A stretch of 51,044 nt of DNA from Bacteroidales bacterium (GCA_019038645.1 JAHOYT010000029.1:1-51044), one strand, 5' to 3'; positions 1 to 9,361 are shown, counted from the stretch's first letter. Program-made: numbers and translations. Notes: a model not told the origin generated them from the sequence alone.

Positions 1-75
1 ATTTTATAATAAAAACAGCAAATAAACAGTTTGTTATTCAGGAGTGTTGAGGTCGTTCAATAATTTATTTATTTG

Positions 76-83
76 TATCTTTG
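76..83 (+). promoter_or_regulatory. Promoter -7 element upstream of ftsX
   Basis: TATCTTTG matches the Bacteroidota -7 consensus TAnnTTTG. Transcription would start near position 90, which is downstream of the GTG at 44 and upstream of the ATG at 104, so this site decides in favour of the later ftsX start. No well-spaced TTG -33 element is visible. Confidence 0.6.
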
Positions 84-103
84 CACGATTATTTAAAAAA
101 AGA

Positions 104-982
104 ATGGGTAAAAAAGAGACAAATACTACAAAGCGAAGATTAAGAAGTTCTTACTTTACATCGGTTATTAGTATTTCTTTGGTGCTTTTTCTTCTGGGCA
201 TGCTGGGCATGTTGGTTTTAAATGCGAAACGTTTATCTGAATATGTGAAGGAAAATATTGGATTTTCAGTTATTCTGAAGGAAAATGTTAAAGAAGTTGA
301 TGTAATATTATTGCAAAAAAGTCTTGATGCTACTGAATATGTAAAATCCACGAAGTATATAACTAAGGAGGAAGCAGCAGAGGAGTTAAGGAAAGAGCTG
401 GGTGAAGATTTTGTAGAGTTTTTAGGTTTTAATCCTTTACTCGCCTCAATAGAAGTTCATATGTATGCAGATTATGCTAATCAGGATAGTATTGAAATTA
501 TAGAAAAAGATTTTAAGCAGTACGAGCAGATAAAGGAAGTTTTTTACCAAAAATCGTTGATTAGCCTGGTTAATGAAAATATTAGAAAAATCAGCATTAT
601 CATTTTAATATTCAGTGGCTTGTTATTTTTGGTTGCAATAACTTTGATAAACAGCACAATCAGATTATCTGTTTATTCAAAACGGTTTTTGATTAATACA
701 ATGCAACTTGTTGGTGCAACACGTGGTTTTATTCGAAGGCCATTTTTATATAAAAGTGCAGGAAATGGAGTTATTGCAGCATTACTGGCCCTGGGATTTT
801 TGGCAGGAGTGTTATATGCAGCACAAAAAGAATTTAAGGAAATTGTTAGTTTTCAGGACATAGAAATTGTAGGAATATTATTCTTTAGTGTATTAATATT
901 TGGTATTATTATTAATTGGATTTTAACATTTTTTGCGGTATCCAAATATTTACGAATGAAGGTTGATAAATTATATTATTAA
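104..982 (+). CDS. ftsX: Cell division protein FtsX (ABC transporter-like permease)
   Basis: A 292-aa membrane protein of the FtsX family. With FtsE it normally forms the FtsEX complex, which couples septum constriction to peptidoglycan hydrolase activity. One membrane segment lies near residues 20-40, then an extracytoplasmic domain with the typical KENVKEVD...YVKSTKYITKEEA pattern, then three C-terminal membrane helices with the QLVGATRGFIRRPF loop seen in FtsX. The reading frame is open back to a GTG at 44, but the promoter at 76-83 and the basic MGKKETNTTKRR start favour ATG 104. It heads a tight plus-strand run with DUF3098, uppP and truB. No ftsE is adjacent. Confidence 0.92.
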   Translation: MGKKETNTTKRRLRSSYFTSVISISLVLFLLGMLGMLVLNAKRLSEYVKENIGFSVILKENVKEVDVILLQKSLDATEYVKSTKYITKEEAAEELRKELGEDFVEFLGFNPLLASIEVHMYADYANQDSIEIIEKDFKQYEQIKEVFYQKSLISLVNENIRKISIIILIFSGLLFLVAITLINSTIRLSVYSKRFLINTMQLVGATRGFIRRPFLYKSAGNGVIAALLALGFLAGVLYAAQKEFKEIVSFQDIEIVGILFFSVLIFGIIINWILTFFAVSKYLRMKVDKLYY

Positions 983-998
983 TTAAAATAGTTAGAAA

Positions 999-1259
999 AT
1001 GTCAAAAAAGAATATACCAGAAGAAAAAAAGCTTGGATTTGCTCTTGGACGAGAAAACTACATTCTTTTAATTATTGGTTTTGTAATTATCGTATTTGGC
1101 TTCCTCTTAATGATTGGGGGAAAAGCTGAAAATGTTAATGAGTTTAACGAAAAAATATTTAGTTTCAGACGAATTACTCTTGCTCCAATAATAGTTTTGT
1201 TGGGTTTTGTATTTGAGATTTATGCTATTATGAAAAAACCCAAAGAAACAGAAGAATAA
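999..1259 (+). CDS. DUF3098 family small membrane protein
   Basis: An 86-aa protein with two hydrophobic segments, roughly residues 22-42 and 60-78, and a short basic N-terminus. It matches the DUF3098 family, a small Bacteroidota membrane protein of unknown function that is commonly found between ftsX and uppP. It lies 16 bp after ftsX and 18 bp before uppP, so co-transcription is very likely. The neighbourhood suggests a role in the cell envelope or division, but nothing in the sequence shows a mechanism. Confidence 0.8.
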   Translation: MSKKNIPEEKKLGFALGRENYILLIIGFVIIVFGFLLMIGGKAENVNEFNEKIFSFRRITLAPIIVLLGFVFEIYAIMKKPKETEE

Positions 1260-1277
1260 AAATTTCTAAAATACATT

Positions 1278-2069
1278 ATGAATTGGATTGAAGCATTAGT
1301 CCTTGGAATTATTCAAGGACTTACAGAGTTTTTGCCTGTTAGCAGTAGCGGACATTTGGAATTAGTAAAGGCAATTTTTAGCAATGAAGCTTTACCCGGG
1401 GAAAGCATGTTTATGACAGTTATGCTTCATGGTGCAACTGCATTGAGCACTATAGTTGTATTTCGAAAAGAGATATGGGAAATTATTGTGGGCTTATTGC
1501 AGTTTAAATGGAATGAAAAAACTATATTTTCTGTTAAAATAATTTTATCAATGATTCCTGCTGCATTTGTTGGAGTTGTTTTTAATGAACAAATTGAATC
1601 TTTATTCGAAGGTAATATTATTCTTGTTGCATTTATGTTATTAGTTACTGGAGGATTATTGTTTTTAGCAGATAAAGCAAAAACGACTAAAAAGGGAGTA
1701 TCTTATGTCAATGCATTAATTATTGGGTTATCACAAGCAATAGCTATAATGCCTGGAATTTCGCGCTCAGGAGCTACAATTTCCACATCCGTTTTGCTTG
1801 GAATAGATCGCACAAAAGCTGCGCGTTTTTCTTTTTTAATGGTCGTCCCTCTTATTTTGGGAAAAATGGCACAGGACTTATTATCACCCGATTTTACTTT
1901 ATCATCTGATATGGTAATCCCAACAGCAATTGGATTTACAGCAGCCTTTTTAACGGGTTTGTTAGCATGTAGCTGGATGATAAAACTCGTAAAACACAGT
2001 AAACTTACTTATTTTGCATTGTATTGTTTTATGGTAGGTATAATTGCAATAATATACTCAGTTGCATAG
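1278..2069 (+). CDS. uppP: Undecaprenyl-diphosphatase UppP/BacA
   Basis: A 263-aa integral membrane phosphatase that converts undecaprenyl diphosphate to undecaprenyl phosphate, recycling the lipid carrier for peptidoglycan and surface polysaccharides. The family signatures are clear: GLTEFLPVSSSGHLEL at residues 14-29, including the catalytic Glu17 and Ser cluster, and the second PGISRSGAT loop near residues 160-168. About eight hydrophobic helices are visible and the length is normal for BacA. The stop codon is followed directly by the truB start with no intergenic base, so translation is probably coupled. Confidence 0.96.
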   Translation: MNWIEALVLGIIQGLTEFLPVSSSGHLELVKAIFSNEALPGESMFMTVMLHGATALSTIVVFRKEIWEIIVGLLQFKWNEKTIFSVKIILSMIPAAFVGVVFNEQIESLFEGNIILVAFMLLVTGGLLFLADKAKTTKKGVSYVNALIIGLSQAIAIMPGISRSGATISTSVLLGIDRTKAARFSFLMVVPLILGKMAQDLLSPDFTLSSDMVIPTAIGFTAAFLTGLLACSWMIKLVKHSKLTYFALYCFMVGIIAIIYSVA

Positions 2070-2795
2070 ATGAAGTTTGAAGTAAAAAAGATAGAAGAGT
2101 TTCAAACAGGGAAAATAATACCTGTTAATAAACCATACGAATGGACATCATTTGACGTTGTAAAAAAGATAAAAAACCAAATAGGAAAAAGGTTAAGACA
2201 GGAATTTGATATCCGCATGAAGAATTTTAAGGTTGGTCATGCAGGAACACTTGATCCTTTGGCAGAAGGGCTTGTTCTGGTTTGTACCGGGAAAGCCACA
2301 AAAAATATTAGTGAACTAATGGCTGATGAGAAAGAGTATGTTGCAACGATCGAATTGGGGAAAACTACTCCATCGTATGATCTGGAAACTGAATACGACT
2401 CGTCGTTTCCTGTGGATCACATTAGTGAAGAGTTAATAAAAAAAGAGCTAAATTATTTTATCGGTGAACAAGATCAGGTACCACCTGTTTATTCAGCTAA
2501 GAATATTAATGGAAAAAGAGCGTATGAGTACGCACGAAAAGGAGAAAAAATAGAACTAAAAGCAAACAAAATCACAATATCTGAACTGGAACTTATAGAT
2601 TGTAATTTACCATTAATAACATTGAGAATAGTTTGTAGCAAAGGAACATATATTCGCTCACTTGCTCATGATTTTGGGAAAAAATTAAAATCCGGAGCGC
2701 ATTTGGTTAAGTTAATAAGAATCCGTATTGGAAGCTATACACTGGATTCTTCGGTAACATTACAGGAATTCGAAAAACTTTTAACAAATTTGTAA
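2070..2795 (+). CDS. truB: tRNA pseudouridine(55) synthase TruB
   Basis: A 241-aa enzyme that isomerises U55 to pseudouridine in the T-loop of tRNAs. The N-terminal KPYEWTSFDVV motif and the catalytic loop GHAGTLDPLAEG, with nucleophile Asp62, are intact. The later motifs VPPVYSAKNINGKRAYEYAR and CSKGTYIRSLAHDFG are also present. The start codon abuts the uppP stop. The protein lacks a long C-terminal PUA domain, as is common for short TruB forms. It is followed after 64 bp by queA, another tRNA modification gene. Confidence 0.96.
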   Translation: MKFEVKKIEEFQTGKIIPVNKPYEWTSFDVVKKIKNQIGKRLRQEFDIRMKNFKVGHAGTLDPLAEGLVLVCTGKATKNISELMADEKEYVATIELGKTTPSYDLETEYDSSFPVDHISEELIKKELNYFIGEQDQVPPVYSAKNINGKRAYEYARKGEKIELKANKITISELELIDCNLPLITLRIVCSKGTYIRSLAHDFGKKLKSGAHLVKLIRIRIGSYTLDSSVTLQEFEKLLTNL

Positions 2796-2859
2796 CAAAT
2801 TCAATATTGCTGCGTATAAGCAGGTCACTCATGTATAATCATATAAATCATTTAAATTA

Positions 2860-3909
2860 ATGAAATTATCTCAGTTTAAATTTAATCTTCCAAAAGAACT
2901 TATTGCAAAATTTCCATCAGAAAACAGGGACGAAGCCCGAATGATGGTAGTGCATAAAGATACAGGAAAAATTGAACACAAAATTTTTAAGGACATTGTT
3001 AATTATGTAAACGACAATGATGTAATGGTATTTAATGATACCAAGGTTTTTCCTGCACGTTTATATGGTAATAAAGAAAAAACAGGAGCTAAAATAGAAG
3101 TGTTCCTTCTGCGCGAATTAAGCAGGGAGCAAAGACTTTGGGATGTATTAGTTGATCCGGCACGTAAAATAAGAATTGGTAATAAATTGTATTTTGGAGA
3201 AGATGATTCGTTAGTTGCAGAGGTAATTGACAATACAACTTCAAGAGGTCGTACACTTAGGTTTTTATTTGATGGCTCATACGAAGAATTTAAAAAAACG
3301 CTGTATGAACTTGGGGAAACTCCGTTACCAAGATTTATAAACAGAGAGGTTGAACCAGAAGACAAAGAACGTTATCAGACTATTTATGCAAAGCATGAAG
3401 GAGCTGTTGCTGCACCAACAGCGGGAATGCATTTTAGCCGCGAGCTTATGAAACGGCTGGAAATTAATGGCGTTAATTTCGCTGAAATTACTTTACATGT
3501 TGGTTTGGGAAACTTCAGGAGTGTTGATGTTGAGGATCTTACAAAACACAAAATGGATTCTGAAAAGATTCATATTTCAGAAGAAGCCGTAAAAAGAGTG
3601 AACAAAGCAAAGGATAGCAAAAACAATGTAATAGCTGTTGGAACAACGGTATTAAGAACTCTTGAATCTTCAGTTTCAACCATAGGGCATTTAAAACCTT
3701 ATGATGGCTGGACAAATAAATTCATTTTCCCACCTTACAAAGTGAAAGTTGCAAATATGATGGTATCTAATTTCCACCTTCCGTATTCGACTCTGTTAAT
3801 GATGGTTTGTGCATTTGGTGGGTTTGATGTAACTCTGAATGCTTATAAAACAGCAATAAAAGAAGGATATAGATTTGGAACCTATGGTGATGCTATGCTA
3901 ATAATATAA
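2860..3909 (+). CDS. queA: S-adenosylmethionine:tRNA ribosyltransferase-isomerase QueA
   Basis: A 349-aa enzyme of the queuosine pathway that transfers and rearranges the ribosyl group of SAM onto 7-aminomethyl-7-deazaguanine in tRNA to give epoxyqueuosine. Recognisable signatures are [21 protein letters not shown] near the start, [14 protein letters not shown], the central [10 protein letters not shown] and the C-terminal [16 protein letters not shown]. The length is normal. It is the last gene of the ftsX-queA run and is followed by a strong palindromic terminator. Confidence 0.96.
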   Translation: MKLSQFKFNLPKELIAKFPSENRDEARMMVVHKDTGKIEHKIFKDIVNYVNDNDVMVFNDTKVFPARLYGNKEKTGAKIEVFLLRELSREQRLWDVLVDPARKIRIGNKLYFGEDDSLVAEVIDNTTSRGRTLRFLFDGSYEEFKKTLYELGETPLPRFINREVEPEDKERYQTIYAKHEGAVAAPTAGMHFSRELMKRLEINGVNFAEITLHVGLGNFRSVDVEDLTKHKMDSEKIHISEEAVKRVNKAKDSKNNVIAVGTTVLRTLESSVSTIGHLKPYDGWTNKFIFPPYKVKVANMMVSNFHLPYSTLLMMVCAFGGFDVTLNAYKTAIKEGYRFGTYGDAMLII

Positions 3910-3930
3910 AATATTTGATTAATAAAAAGG

Positions 3931-3958
3931 AAGGGTTGGCATATGCCAACCCTTTTTT
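3931..3958. terminator. Bidirectional palindromic terminator between queA and the UDG gene
   Basis: A perfectly palindromic 24-bp sequence (3931-3954), with stem half AAGGGTTGGCAT, is followed by T residues on the plus strand. A-rich sequence before it gives a U-tract for minus-strand transcription. It sits between two convergent genes, so it can end both transcripts. Confidence 0.85.
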
Positions 3959-3960
3959 GT

Positions 3961-4545
3961 TTAGCAATATTCAGAATGATGATTTTCATTAACCATCTCA
4001 CGATATTTTACTACTACTTTTTTAAAATCCTCCCACACAGGGCGTTTTAATTTCTCGTTTCTTAATAATGCAGACGGATGAAATGTTGGCATAACCAATC
4101 TGTTATTCCATGTCATCCATTCTCCCCGGACTTTTGTAATTTTAGCATCCGGATCAATCAGTCCTTTTAAAGCTGTAGCTCCCAAAAGAATAATAATTTT
4201 AGGATTGATCAATTCAATTTGTTTATATATATAAGGAATACAAGTTTCCCTTTCTTCCGGTAGCGGATCTCTGTTATTCGGAGGACGGCATTTTACAATA
4301 TTTCCGATAAAAACATGATCTTTTCTGTTAAAACCGCAAACATCGAGTATTTTATCAAGCAACTGTCCTGATTTTCCAACAAATGGACGACCTCGCTGAT
4401 CCTCATAATAACCAGGGCCTTCGCCAATACACATTATTTCAGCATTACTGAATCCCTCTCCAAATACAACATTTGTTCGGGTTTTGCTTAATACGCATTT
4501 TGTACATTGATTAACTTCCAGTTTTAATTGTTCGAAATCATCCAT
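3961..4545 (-). CDS. Family 4 uracil-DNA glycosylase (iron-sulfur type)
   Basis: A 194-aa uracil-DNA glycosylase that removes uracil from DNA in base excision repair. Four cysteines with the family 4 spacing are visible: Cys14-x2-Cys17, then Cys86-x15-Cys102, the expected [4Fe-4S] ligands. The catalytic and uracil-binding motifs GEGPGYYED (41-49), FVGKSGQLLD (55-64) and FHPSALLR (155-162) are intact. It is sometimes labelled as phage SPO1 DNA polymerase-related protein. It stands alone, convergent with queA. Confidence 0.93.
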   Translation of the reverse strand: MDDFEQLKLEVNQCTKCVLSKTRTNVVFGEGFSNAEIMCIGEGPGYYEDQRGRPFVGKSGQLLDKILDVCGFNRKDHVFIGNIVKCRPPNNRDPLPEERETCIPYIYKQIELINPKIIILLGATALKGLIDPDAKITKVRGEWMTWNNRLVMPTFHPSALLRNEKLKRPVWEDFKKVVVKYREMVNENHHSEYC

Positions 4546-4647
4546 ATATAGAATGTCTTAATTCATAACATTTTGTGTAGTGCATTTATTTACTCTGGTC
4601 CGGAAATCACTATTTTAATGTTTCTATAATTTTATGCTAAAATTAAA

Positions 4648-4680
4648 ATAAAAAAAGGGAGCTCAAAACGAACTCCCTTA
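4648..4680 (-). terminator. Intrinsic terminator of the rplM-tsf operon
   Basis: The 7-bp stem AAGGGAG / CTCCCTT (4655-4661 and 4673-4679) is followed on the minus strand by a U-rich tract, the complement of the A run at 4648-4656. It lies just beyond the tsf stop codon. Confidence 0.8.
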
Positions 4681-4700
4681 AAAAATATATAATAAAAAGA

Positions 4701-5525
4701 TTATTGTTTAATTGAAAATCTTTTAAATTCAGATACGGTTAAGTCTTTATCAGCTTGTTGTAAATATTGCTGAACTGACATTTTACCTTCTTTTATGAAT
4801 GCCTGACTAAGTAAAGTGCTTTCTTTGAAAAACTTATTCAATTTACCCTGAGCAATCTTATCTACTAAATTTTCTGGTTTTCCTTCAGCAATCGCCTGAT
4901 TTCTTCCGATCTCAAGTTCTTTTTCAATTGTATCCTGAGAAACCTGATCCTTATTTACAGCAACCGGGTCCATTGCAGCAACCTGCATTGCAATATCTTT
5001 ACCAATTTGCTCATCAACACCTGATTTGGTTAAACCAACAAGAGCAGCTAATTTTTTATCGCTATGGATGTAAGATGAAACTAGTTCTGCTTCAATCTTA
5101 TCGAAATATGTTAAATCTATTTTTTCACCAATAACTCCTGTTTGCTCAGTAATTTTATCAGAAATTTTCATTCCGTCAATTTCAAGATTTTTTAAACCCT
5201 CAAGATCGGATGGAAAATTTTCAATAGCTATATTCAAAATCGTTTCAGCTAGTTTTACAAAATCTTCATTTTTAGCAACGAAATCAGTTTCGCAATTCAA
5301 AGATATAACAGCGCCTTTGGCCCCGCTTGCTTTTGCTAAAACAACTCCTTCGCGGGCTTCCCGGTCAGACCGTTTGTTAGCAATAGCCATACCTTTTTCA
5401 CGGATAATCTGTTGTGCTTTATCGAAATCTCCCTCAGCTTCAACCAATGCTTTTTTACAATCCATCATTCCGGCACCAGTCATTTTCCTTAATTTATTTA
5501 CCTCAGATGCAGTTATTTGAGCCAT
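4701..5525 (-). CDS. tsf: Translation elongation factor Ts
   Basis: A 274-aa nucleotide exchange factor that regenerates EF-Tu-GTP. The N-terminal UBA-like segment contains VNKLRKMTGAGMMDCKKAL, the family signature, and the core includes SLNCETDFVAKNEDF, the segment that contacts EF-Tu. The length is typical. It follows rpsB by 29 bp, the nearly universal rpsB-tsf order, and is the last gene of the ribosomal operon before the terminator at 4648-4680. Confidence 0.97.
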   Translation of the reverse strand: MAQITASEVNKLRKMTGAGMMDCKKALVEAEGDFDKAQQIIREKGMAIANKRSDREAREGVVLAKASGAKGAVISLNCETDFVAKNEDFVKLAETILNIAIENFPSDLEGLKNLEIDGMKISDKITEQTGVIGEKIDLTYFDKIEAELVSSYIHSDKKLAALVGLTKSGVDEQIGKDIAMQVAAMDPVAVNKDQVSQDTIEKELEIGRNQAIAEGKPENLVDKIAQGKLNKFFKESTLLSQAFIKEGKMSVQQYLQQADKDLTVSEFKRFSIKQ

Positions 5526-5554
5526 ATTCTTAAATTTTTACTGTTTTGAATTAA

Positions 5555-6493
5555 TTATTCCTTTGTTTCTTTTTTAGCATCTTCCTTTACCTCTTCTACT
5601 TTATTCTCTACCTTTTTTGCAGTTTTCTTAACTTCCTTCTTCTCTTCTTTCTTAGGTTCTTCAACCTTTGCTTTCTCTTCTGTCTTACTGGCAGATTCTA
5701 CAGGAGTTTCTTCAACTTTTCTTGCACTGGTTTTTTTAGCATCAGTAATTGGCTTTTTTTCACCTTTTTTATTCTCTTTTGAATGTCCTTCTTTTTCCTT
5801 TTCCATTTTTCTTTCGTCTAAACCTTCCTGAATCGAATCAGTAACTTTATTCAAAAGTAATGAAATTGATTTCGAAGCATCATCGTTTGCCGGAATAGGG
5901 AAATCAATCGAAGATGGATCTGAATTTGTATCAACAATTCCAAAAAGAGGAATATTAAGTCTTTTTGCTTCTCTTACAGCAATATGTTCTTTTGAAACGT
6001 CAACGATAAACATTGCGGCCGGAAGTCTTGTCATGTCAGAAATACTTCCTAACATTTTTTCAAGCTTGGCTCTTTGACGTGTAATTTGTAGCTTTTCTCT
6101 TTTTGCAAGGTTCTTAAAAGTACCATCAGTTTCCATTTTGTCAATAGAAGACATTTTCTTAATGGCTCTACGAATGGTAGGGAAATTAGTTAACATACCT
6201 CCTGGCCAGCGTTCTGTTACGTAAGGCATTTGGGTAGGCTTAACTTTTTCTGATACGATATCTTTAGCTTGTTTTTTGGTTGCAACAAATAAAATCTTGC
6301 GACCTGATTTAGCTATTTGTTTTAAAGCATCACATGCTTCGTTTAATTTTACTTCAGTTTTTTGCAGATCAATAATGTGAATTCCGTTACGCTCCATAAA
6401 AATATAAGGAGCCATTGCAGGATTCCATTTTCTTTTCAAGTGTCCGAAATGAACACCGGCTTCTAATAATTCATTAAAACTTGTTCTTGACAT
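5555..6493 (-). CDS. rpsB: 30S ribosomal protein S2 with an extended Lys/Glu-rich tail
   Basis: A 312-aa ribosomal protein S2. The first 225 or so residues are a canonical S2 (LLEAGVHFGHLKRKWNPAM, TERWPGGMLTN, GIVDTNSDP). The last 85 or so residues are a low-complexity Lys/Glu/Ala extension, so the protein is longer than the usual 240 aa. Such charged tails are seen in Bacteroidota S2 and are probably disordered. The gene is preceded by a 115-bp spacer containing a structured element that may control rpsB-tsf. Confidence 0.97.
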   Translation of the reverse strand: MSRTSFNELLEAGVHFGHLKRKWNPAMAPYIFMERNGIHIIDLQKTEVKLNEACDALKQIAKSGRKILFVATKKQAKDIVSEKVKPTQMPYVTERWPGGMLTNFPTIRRAIKKMSSIDKMETDGTFKNLAKREKLQITRQRAKLEKMLGSISDMTRLPAAMFIVDVSKEHIAVREAKRLNIPLFGIVDTNSDPSSIDFPIPANDDASKSISLLLNKVTDSIQEGLDERKMEKEKEGHSKENKKGEKKPITDAKKTSARKVEETPVESASKTEEKAKVEEPKKEEKKEVKKTAKKVENKVEEVKEDAKKETKE

Positions 6494-6532
6494 TTCTTAA
6501 TTTTTTAACGTTTACATTCTTTTTAATCAGTC

Positions 6533-6570
6533 AATTGATGAGTAGCTCCATGCAGGACGTCTCAACAATT
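6533..6570 (-). promoter_or_regulatory. Candidate structured leader RNA upstream of rpsB-tsf
   Basis: In the rpsI-rpsB spacer, minus-strand RNA can form a 10-bp stem, AATTGTTGAG (6570-6561) against CTCATCAATT (6542-6533), with a single U-U mismatch. The loop holds a small TCC/GGA stem. An autoregulatory S2-binding leader at this position is known in other phyla; here the function is inferred from position and structure only. No clear TAnnTTTG promoter was found in the spacer. Confidence 0.45.
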
Positions 6571-6608
6571 TAGATACTAAACGGAATATTATCCAACAGA
6601 ATATTACT

Positions 6609-6995
6609 CTATCGTTTACTAAATTGAAATTTCTTGCGCGCTTTTGGTTGACCAGGTTTTTTACGTTCTACAACTCTTGGATCACGAGTTACAAATCCAG
6701 CTTTCTTCAAAGCATCCCTGTATTCCGGATTTACTTCGATTAATGCTCTTGTAATTCCTAATCGAACAGCTTCAGCTTGTCCTTTTGTTCCACCACCAAA
6801 AATGTTAATTTTAATGTCGTATTTTCCAACAACATCAACTAATTCCAATGGTTGATTTACAATGTACTGAAGTGGTTTTGTAGGGAAAAAGGTTTCCATA
6901 TCACGTTTGTTAATAGTAATTTTTCCTTTTCCTTCACTTAAATATACCCTTGCAACAGCAGCTTTTCTTCTTCCTAAAGTATTTATTACTTCCAT
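6609..6995 (-). CDS. rpsI: 30S ribosomal protein S9
   Basis: A 128-aa ribosomal protein S9. It begins with [13 protein letters not shown] and ends with the conserved basic [11 protein letters not shown] tail, which reaches the ribosomal P site. The internal [19 protein letters not shown] motif is also canonical. It follows rplM with only 5 bp between them, the standard L13-S9 pair. Confidence 0.97.
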   Translation of the reverse strand: MEVINTLGRRKAAVARVYLSEGKGKITINKRDMETFFPTKPLQYIVNQPLELVDVVGKYDIKINIFGGGTKGQAEAVRLGITRALIEVNPEYRDALKKAGFVTRDPRVVERKKPGQPKARKKFQFSKR

Positions 6996-7000
6996 ACTAA

Positions 7001-7456
7001 TTATTTAATTGATTTTAAATCTACTTTTTTTGGTTTTTGTGCTTCCTGTGCATGCTCAATGCCTTCATAAACATAAAGGTTTCTAAATAAATCTCTGCCA
7101 AGACGATTTTTTGGCAGCATTCCTTTTACAGCTTTTTCCACTACTGCAATAGGTTTTTTTGCTAATAAATGTTCGGGGGAAATAAATTTTTGTCCACCCG
7201 GATAACCAGAATGACTCACATATTGTTTCTCAGTCATTTTATTTCCGGTCAATTTAATTTGGCTAGCATTAATAACAATTACATTATCGCCACAATCAAC
7301 ATGTGGAGTAAAAGAAGGTTTGTTTTTACCTCTTAAAATCATTGCTACTTTAGAAGCTAACCGGCCTAAAATTTCATCTTTCGCATCAACAAGAATCCAT
7401 TCTTTCTGAACAGTTGCCTTGTTTGCTGATACTGTTTTGTAACTCAATGTATCCAC
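7001..7456 (-). CDS. rplM: 50S ribosomal protein L13
   Basis: A 151-aa ribosomal protein L13 and first gene of the operon rplM-rpsI-rpsB-tsf. Family signatures are [47 protein letters not shown] and the [20 protein letters not shown] segment near the end. A promoter lies at 7522-7550. The roughly 60-nt 5' UTR contains a short inverted repeat, AATACA/TGTATT (about 7490-7512), which could be part of a leader structure, but this is weak. Confidence 0.97.
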   Translation of the reverse strand: MDTLSYKTVSANKATVQKEWILVDAKDEILGRLASKVAMILRGKNKPSFTPHVDCGDNVIVINASQIKLTGNKMTEKQYVSHSGYPGGQKFISPEHLLAKKPIAVVEKAVKGMLPKNRLGRDLFRNLYVYEGIEHAQEAQKPKKVDLKSIK

Positions 7457-7521
7457 TTTAAAACTCCTAACTTTTTAATTAATACCTAAATACAAAATGT
7501 TTTCCTGTATTTTCCGGATTG

Positions 7522-7550
7522 CAAAAATACAATTATTTTTTATAAATCAA
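7522..7550 (-). promoter_or_regulatory. Promoter of rplM operon
   Basis: On the minus strand the -7 element TATTTTTG (7529-7522) is preceded by TTG (7550-7548) with an 18-bp spacer, close to the Bacteroidota consensus. A second -7-like motif, TATATTTG (7643-7636), lies further upstream and could be an additional start. Apart from these and the promoter of the next gene, the 319-bp spacer 7457-7775 shows no gene. Confidence 0.65.
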
Positions 7551-7745
7551 GAAAATTATCAACAAATTATTTGTTAATAACCTGACTTACAAATAATGAA
7601 CTTTTTAATTCAAAATAATTCGTAAAAACGAGCGGCAAATATAGTTACTTTTTTAGATTAAATCGACTAACAAAACGATTTGTAATAATAAATTATAAAT
7701 AATTTTTCAAAACGAAATACTTTTTTTATCTCAGCTATCTTTATT

Positions 7746-7753
7746 TATCTTTG
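7746..7753 (+). promoter_or_regulatory. Promoter -7 element of the O-antigen ligase-like gene
   Basis: TATCTTTG lies 22 bp before the ATG at 7776 and matches TAnnTTTG exactly. A clear TTG at the -33 position was not found. Confidence 0.55.
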
Positions 7754-7775
7754 AAGCTATAGATTTGTGTAGAGT

Positions 7776-9356
7776 ATGAGAATATTTAATATTACTTTCA
7801 ATCATTTTAAGCTTTATTATTTTGGATTGATATTAATAGCAACATGTTTGCCATTGTCGAAATTTGCTTTAAGTATTTCGATGATATTCTTAATATCAAA
7901 CTGGGTGCTGGAGCAGGAATTTAAAAAGAAATGGGAAGAGCTTAAAAATAATAAACCGATATTAATATTTACAGGAATATTTATTGTCCATATTATCTGG
8001 CTTATAAATACCGTAAATTTTGTTTATGCATTTCATGATTTAGGAAATAAGGCTATACTTTTATTATTCCCCATTATTATAGGAACATCAAAAAAGTTAA
8101 ATATCCGGCAGATTAAAATAATATTGATCTGGTTTTCACTTGCAGTTATTGCTTCAACTTTAATAAGTACTTCAATTTTAACAGGCATTATTAATTATCC
8201 AATTATGGATATCAGGGATATTTCTATTTTCATGTCTCATATTCGACTTAGTTTATTAATTAATTTTAGCATATTTTCATTGGGATATATTTTGTTTTCC
8301 GGAGGATTTAAAAACAGAAAAGTTGAATCAGCGATTTACTCATTAATAATTGTGTGGCTTATTGTGTTTCTGTATTTATTAAAATCGTTTACAGGAATAA
8401 TAATATTTTTTGTTTTACTTTTTGTGGTCATCGGATTTTTCTCTTTTAAAATCAGAGATATAGTTCCAAAGCTGTTTTTGCAATTAGCGCTGATTACAAT
8501 TTTTTTAGTATCGGCTTCATATTTAACACACTCAATTTCAAAACATTATTCCGTAAAAAAAATTAACATTGACAAGCTGGAGAAATATACTCAATCAGGG
8601 AGTTTGTACTCTCACACTTTAGAAAAAGGTCAGATCGAAAACGGGAATTATGTATGGATATACTTTTGTCAAAAAGAACTGATAGAGGAATGGAATAATA
8701 TAAGCGAAGTCAAATACAATGAAAAAGATCAAAAAGGTCATCTGATAAAAAATACATTAATAAGATACTTGACTTCGAAAGGGTATAGAAAAGATTCAGT
8801 GGGTGTATCGAAATTAACACAGGTAGATATTTATAATATTGAATCAGGATTGTCAAATTATATTTTTGAAGATAAGTATGCTATATATCCGAAAATATAC
8901 GAAGCTATCCGGGAAATTGATGCTTACAAAAAAGGATTTAATATAGTAGGAAGTTCAATAACACAAAGGTTTGAATTTTGGAAAACTGCAGCAGGTATAA
9001 TAAAAAATAATTTTTGGTTTGGTGTCGGAACTGGTGATGTTCAGGATTCTTTTGATATTCAATACGAACTGGACAATACTCCTTTGCCTTTGGGGAATAG
9101 ATTGAGAGCACATAATCAATATGTTACCTTTTTTCTGACTTTCGGTTTGGTCGGATTTAGTTTGTTATTATTTTCAATGTTGTATCCAGTATTTAAACTT
9201 AGGGCGTTTTATAATTATTTATTTATGGTCTTTTTTATAATTGCCTTATTGTCATTTATTAATGAAGACACATTAGAAACACAAATTGGAATAACATTTT
9301 TTTCGTATTTTTACTCGCTTTTTTTATTTGGGTATAAAACGAATCTTAAAATATAG
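7776..9356 (+). CDS. O-antigen ligase / polymerase-like (Wzy_C) membrane protein
   Basis: A 526-aa polytopic membrane protein with about ten hydrophobic helices. The diagnostic part is near residues 410-455: FWFGVGTGDVQDSF followed by RLRAHNQYVTFFLTFGLVG, the periplasmic-loop and helix pattern of O-antigen ligases and polymerases (WaaL/Wzy_C). The large soluble loop at about residues 255-400 is longer than in enterobacterial WaaL. The likely role is transfer or polymerisation of a lipid-linked glycan at the periplasmic face. The substrate cannot be told. No glycosyltransferase cluster is adjacent; the next gene, 5 bp on, is a deaminase. Confidence 0.75.
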   Translation: MRIFNITFNHFKLYYFGLILIATCLPLSKFALSISMIFLISNWVLEQEFKKKWEELKNNKPILIFTGIFIVHIIWLINTVNFVYAFHDLGNKAILLLFPIIIGTSKKLNIRQIKIILIWFSLAVIASTLISTSILTGIINYPIMDIRDISIFMSHIRLSLLINFSIFSLGYILFSGGFKNRKVESAIYSLIIVWLIVFLYLLKSFTGIIIFFVLLFVVIGFFSFKIRDIVPKLFLQLALITIFLVSASYLTHSISKHYSVKKINIDKLEKYTQSGSLYSHTLEKGQIENGNYVWIYFCQKELIEEWNNISEVKYNEKDQKGHLIKNTLIRYLTSKGYRKDSVGVSKLTQVDIYNIESGLSNYIFEDKYAIYPKIYEAIREIDAYKKGFNIVGSSITQRFEFWKTAAGIIKNNFWFGVGTGDVQDSFDIQYELDNTPLPLGNRLRAHNQYVTFFLTFGLVGFSLLLFSMLYPVFKLRAFYNYLFMVFFIIALLSFINEDTLETQIGITFFSYFYSLFLFGYKTNLKI

Positions 9357-9361
9357 GAAGG

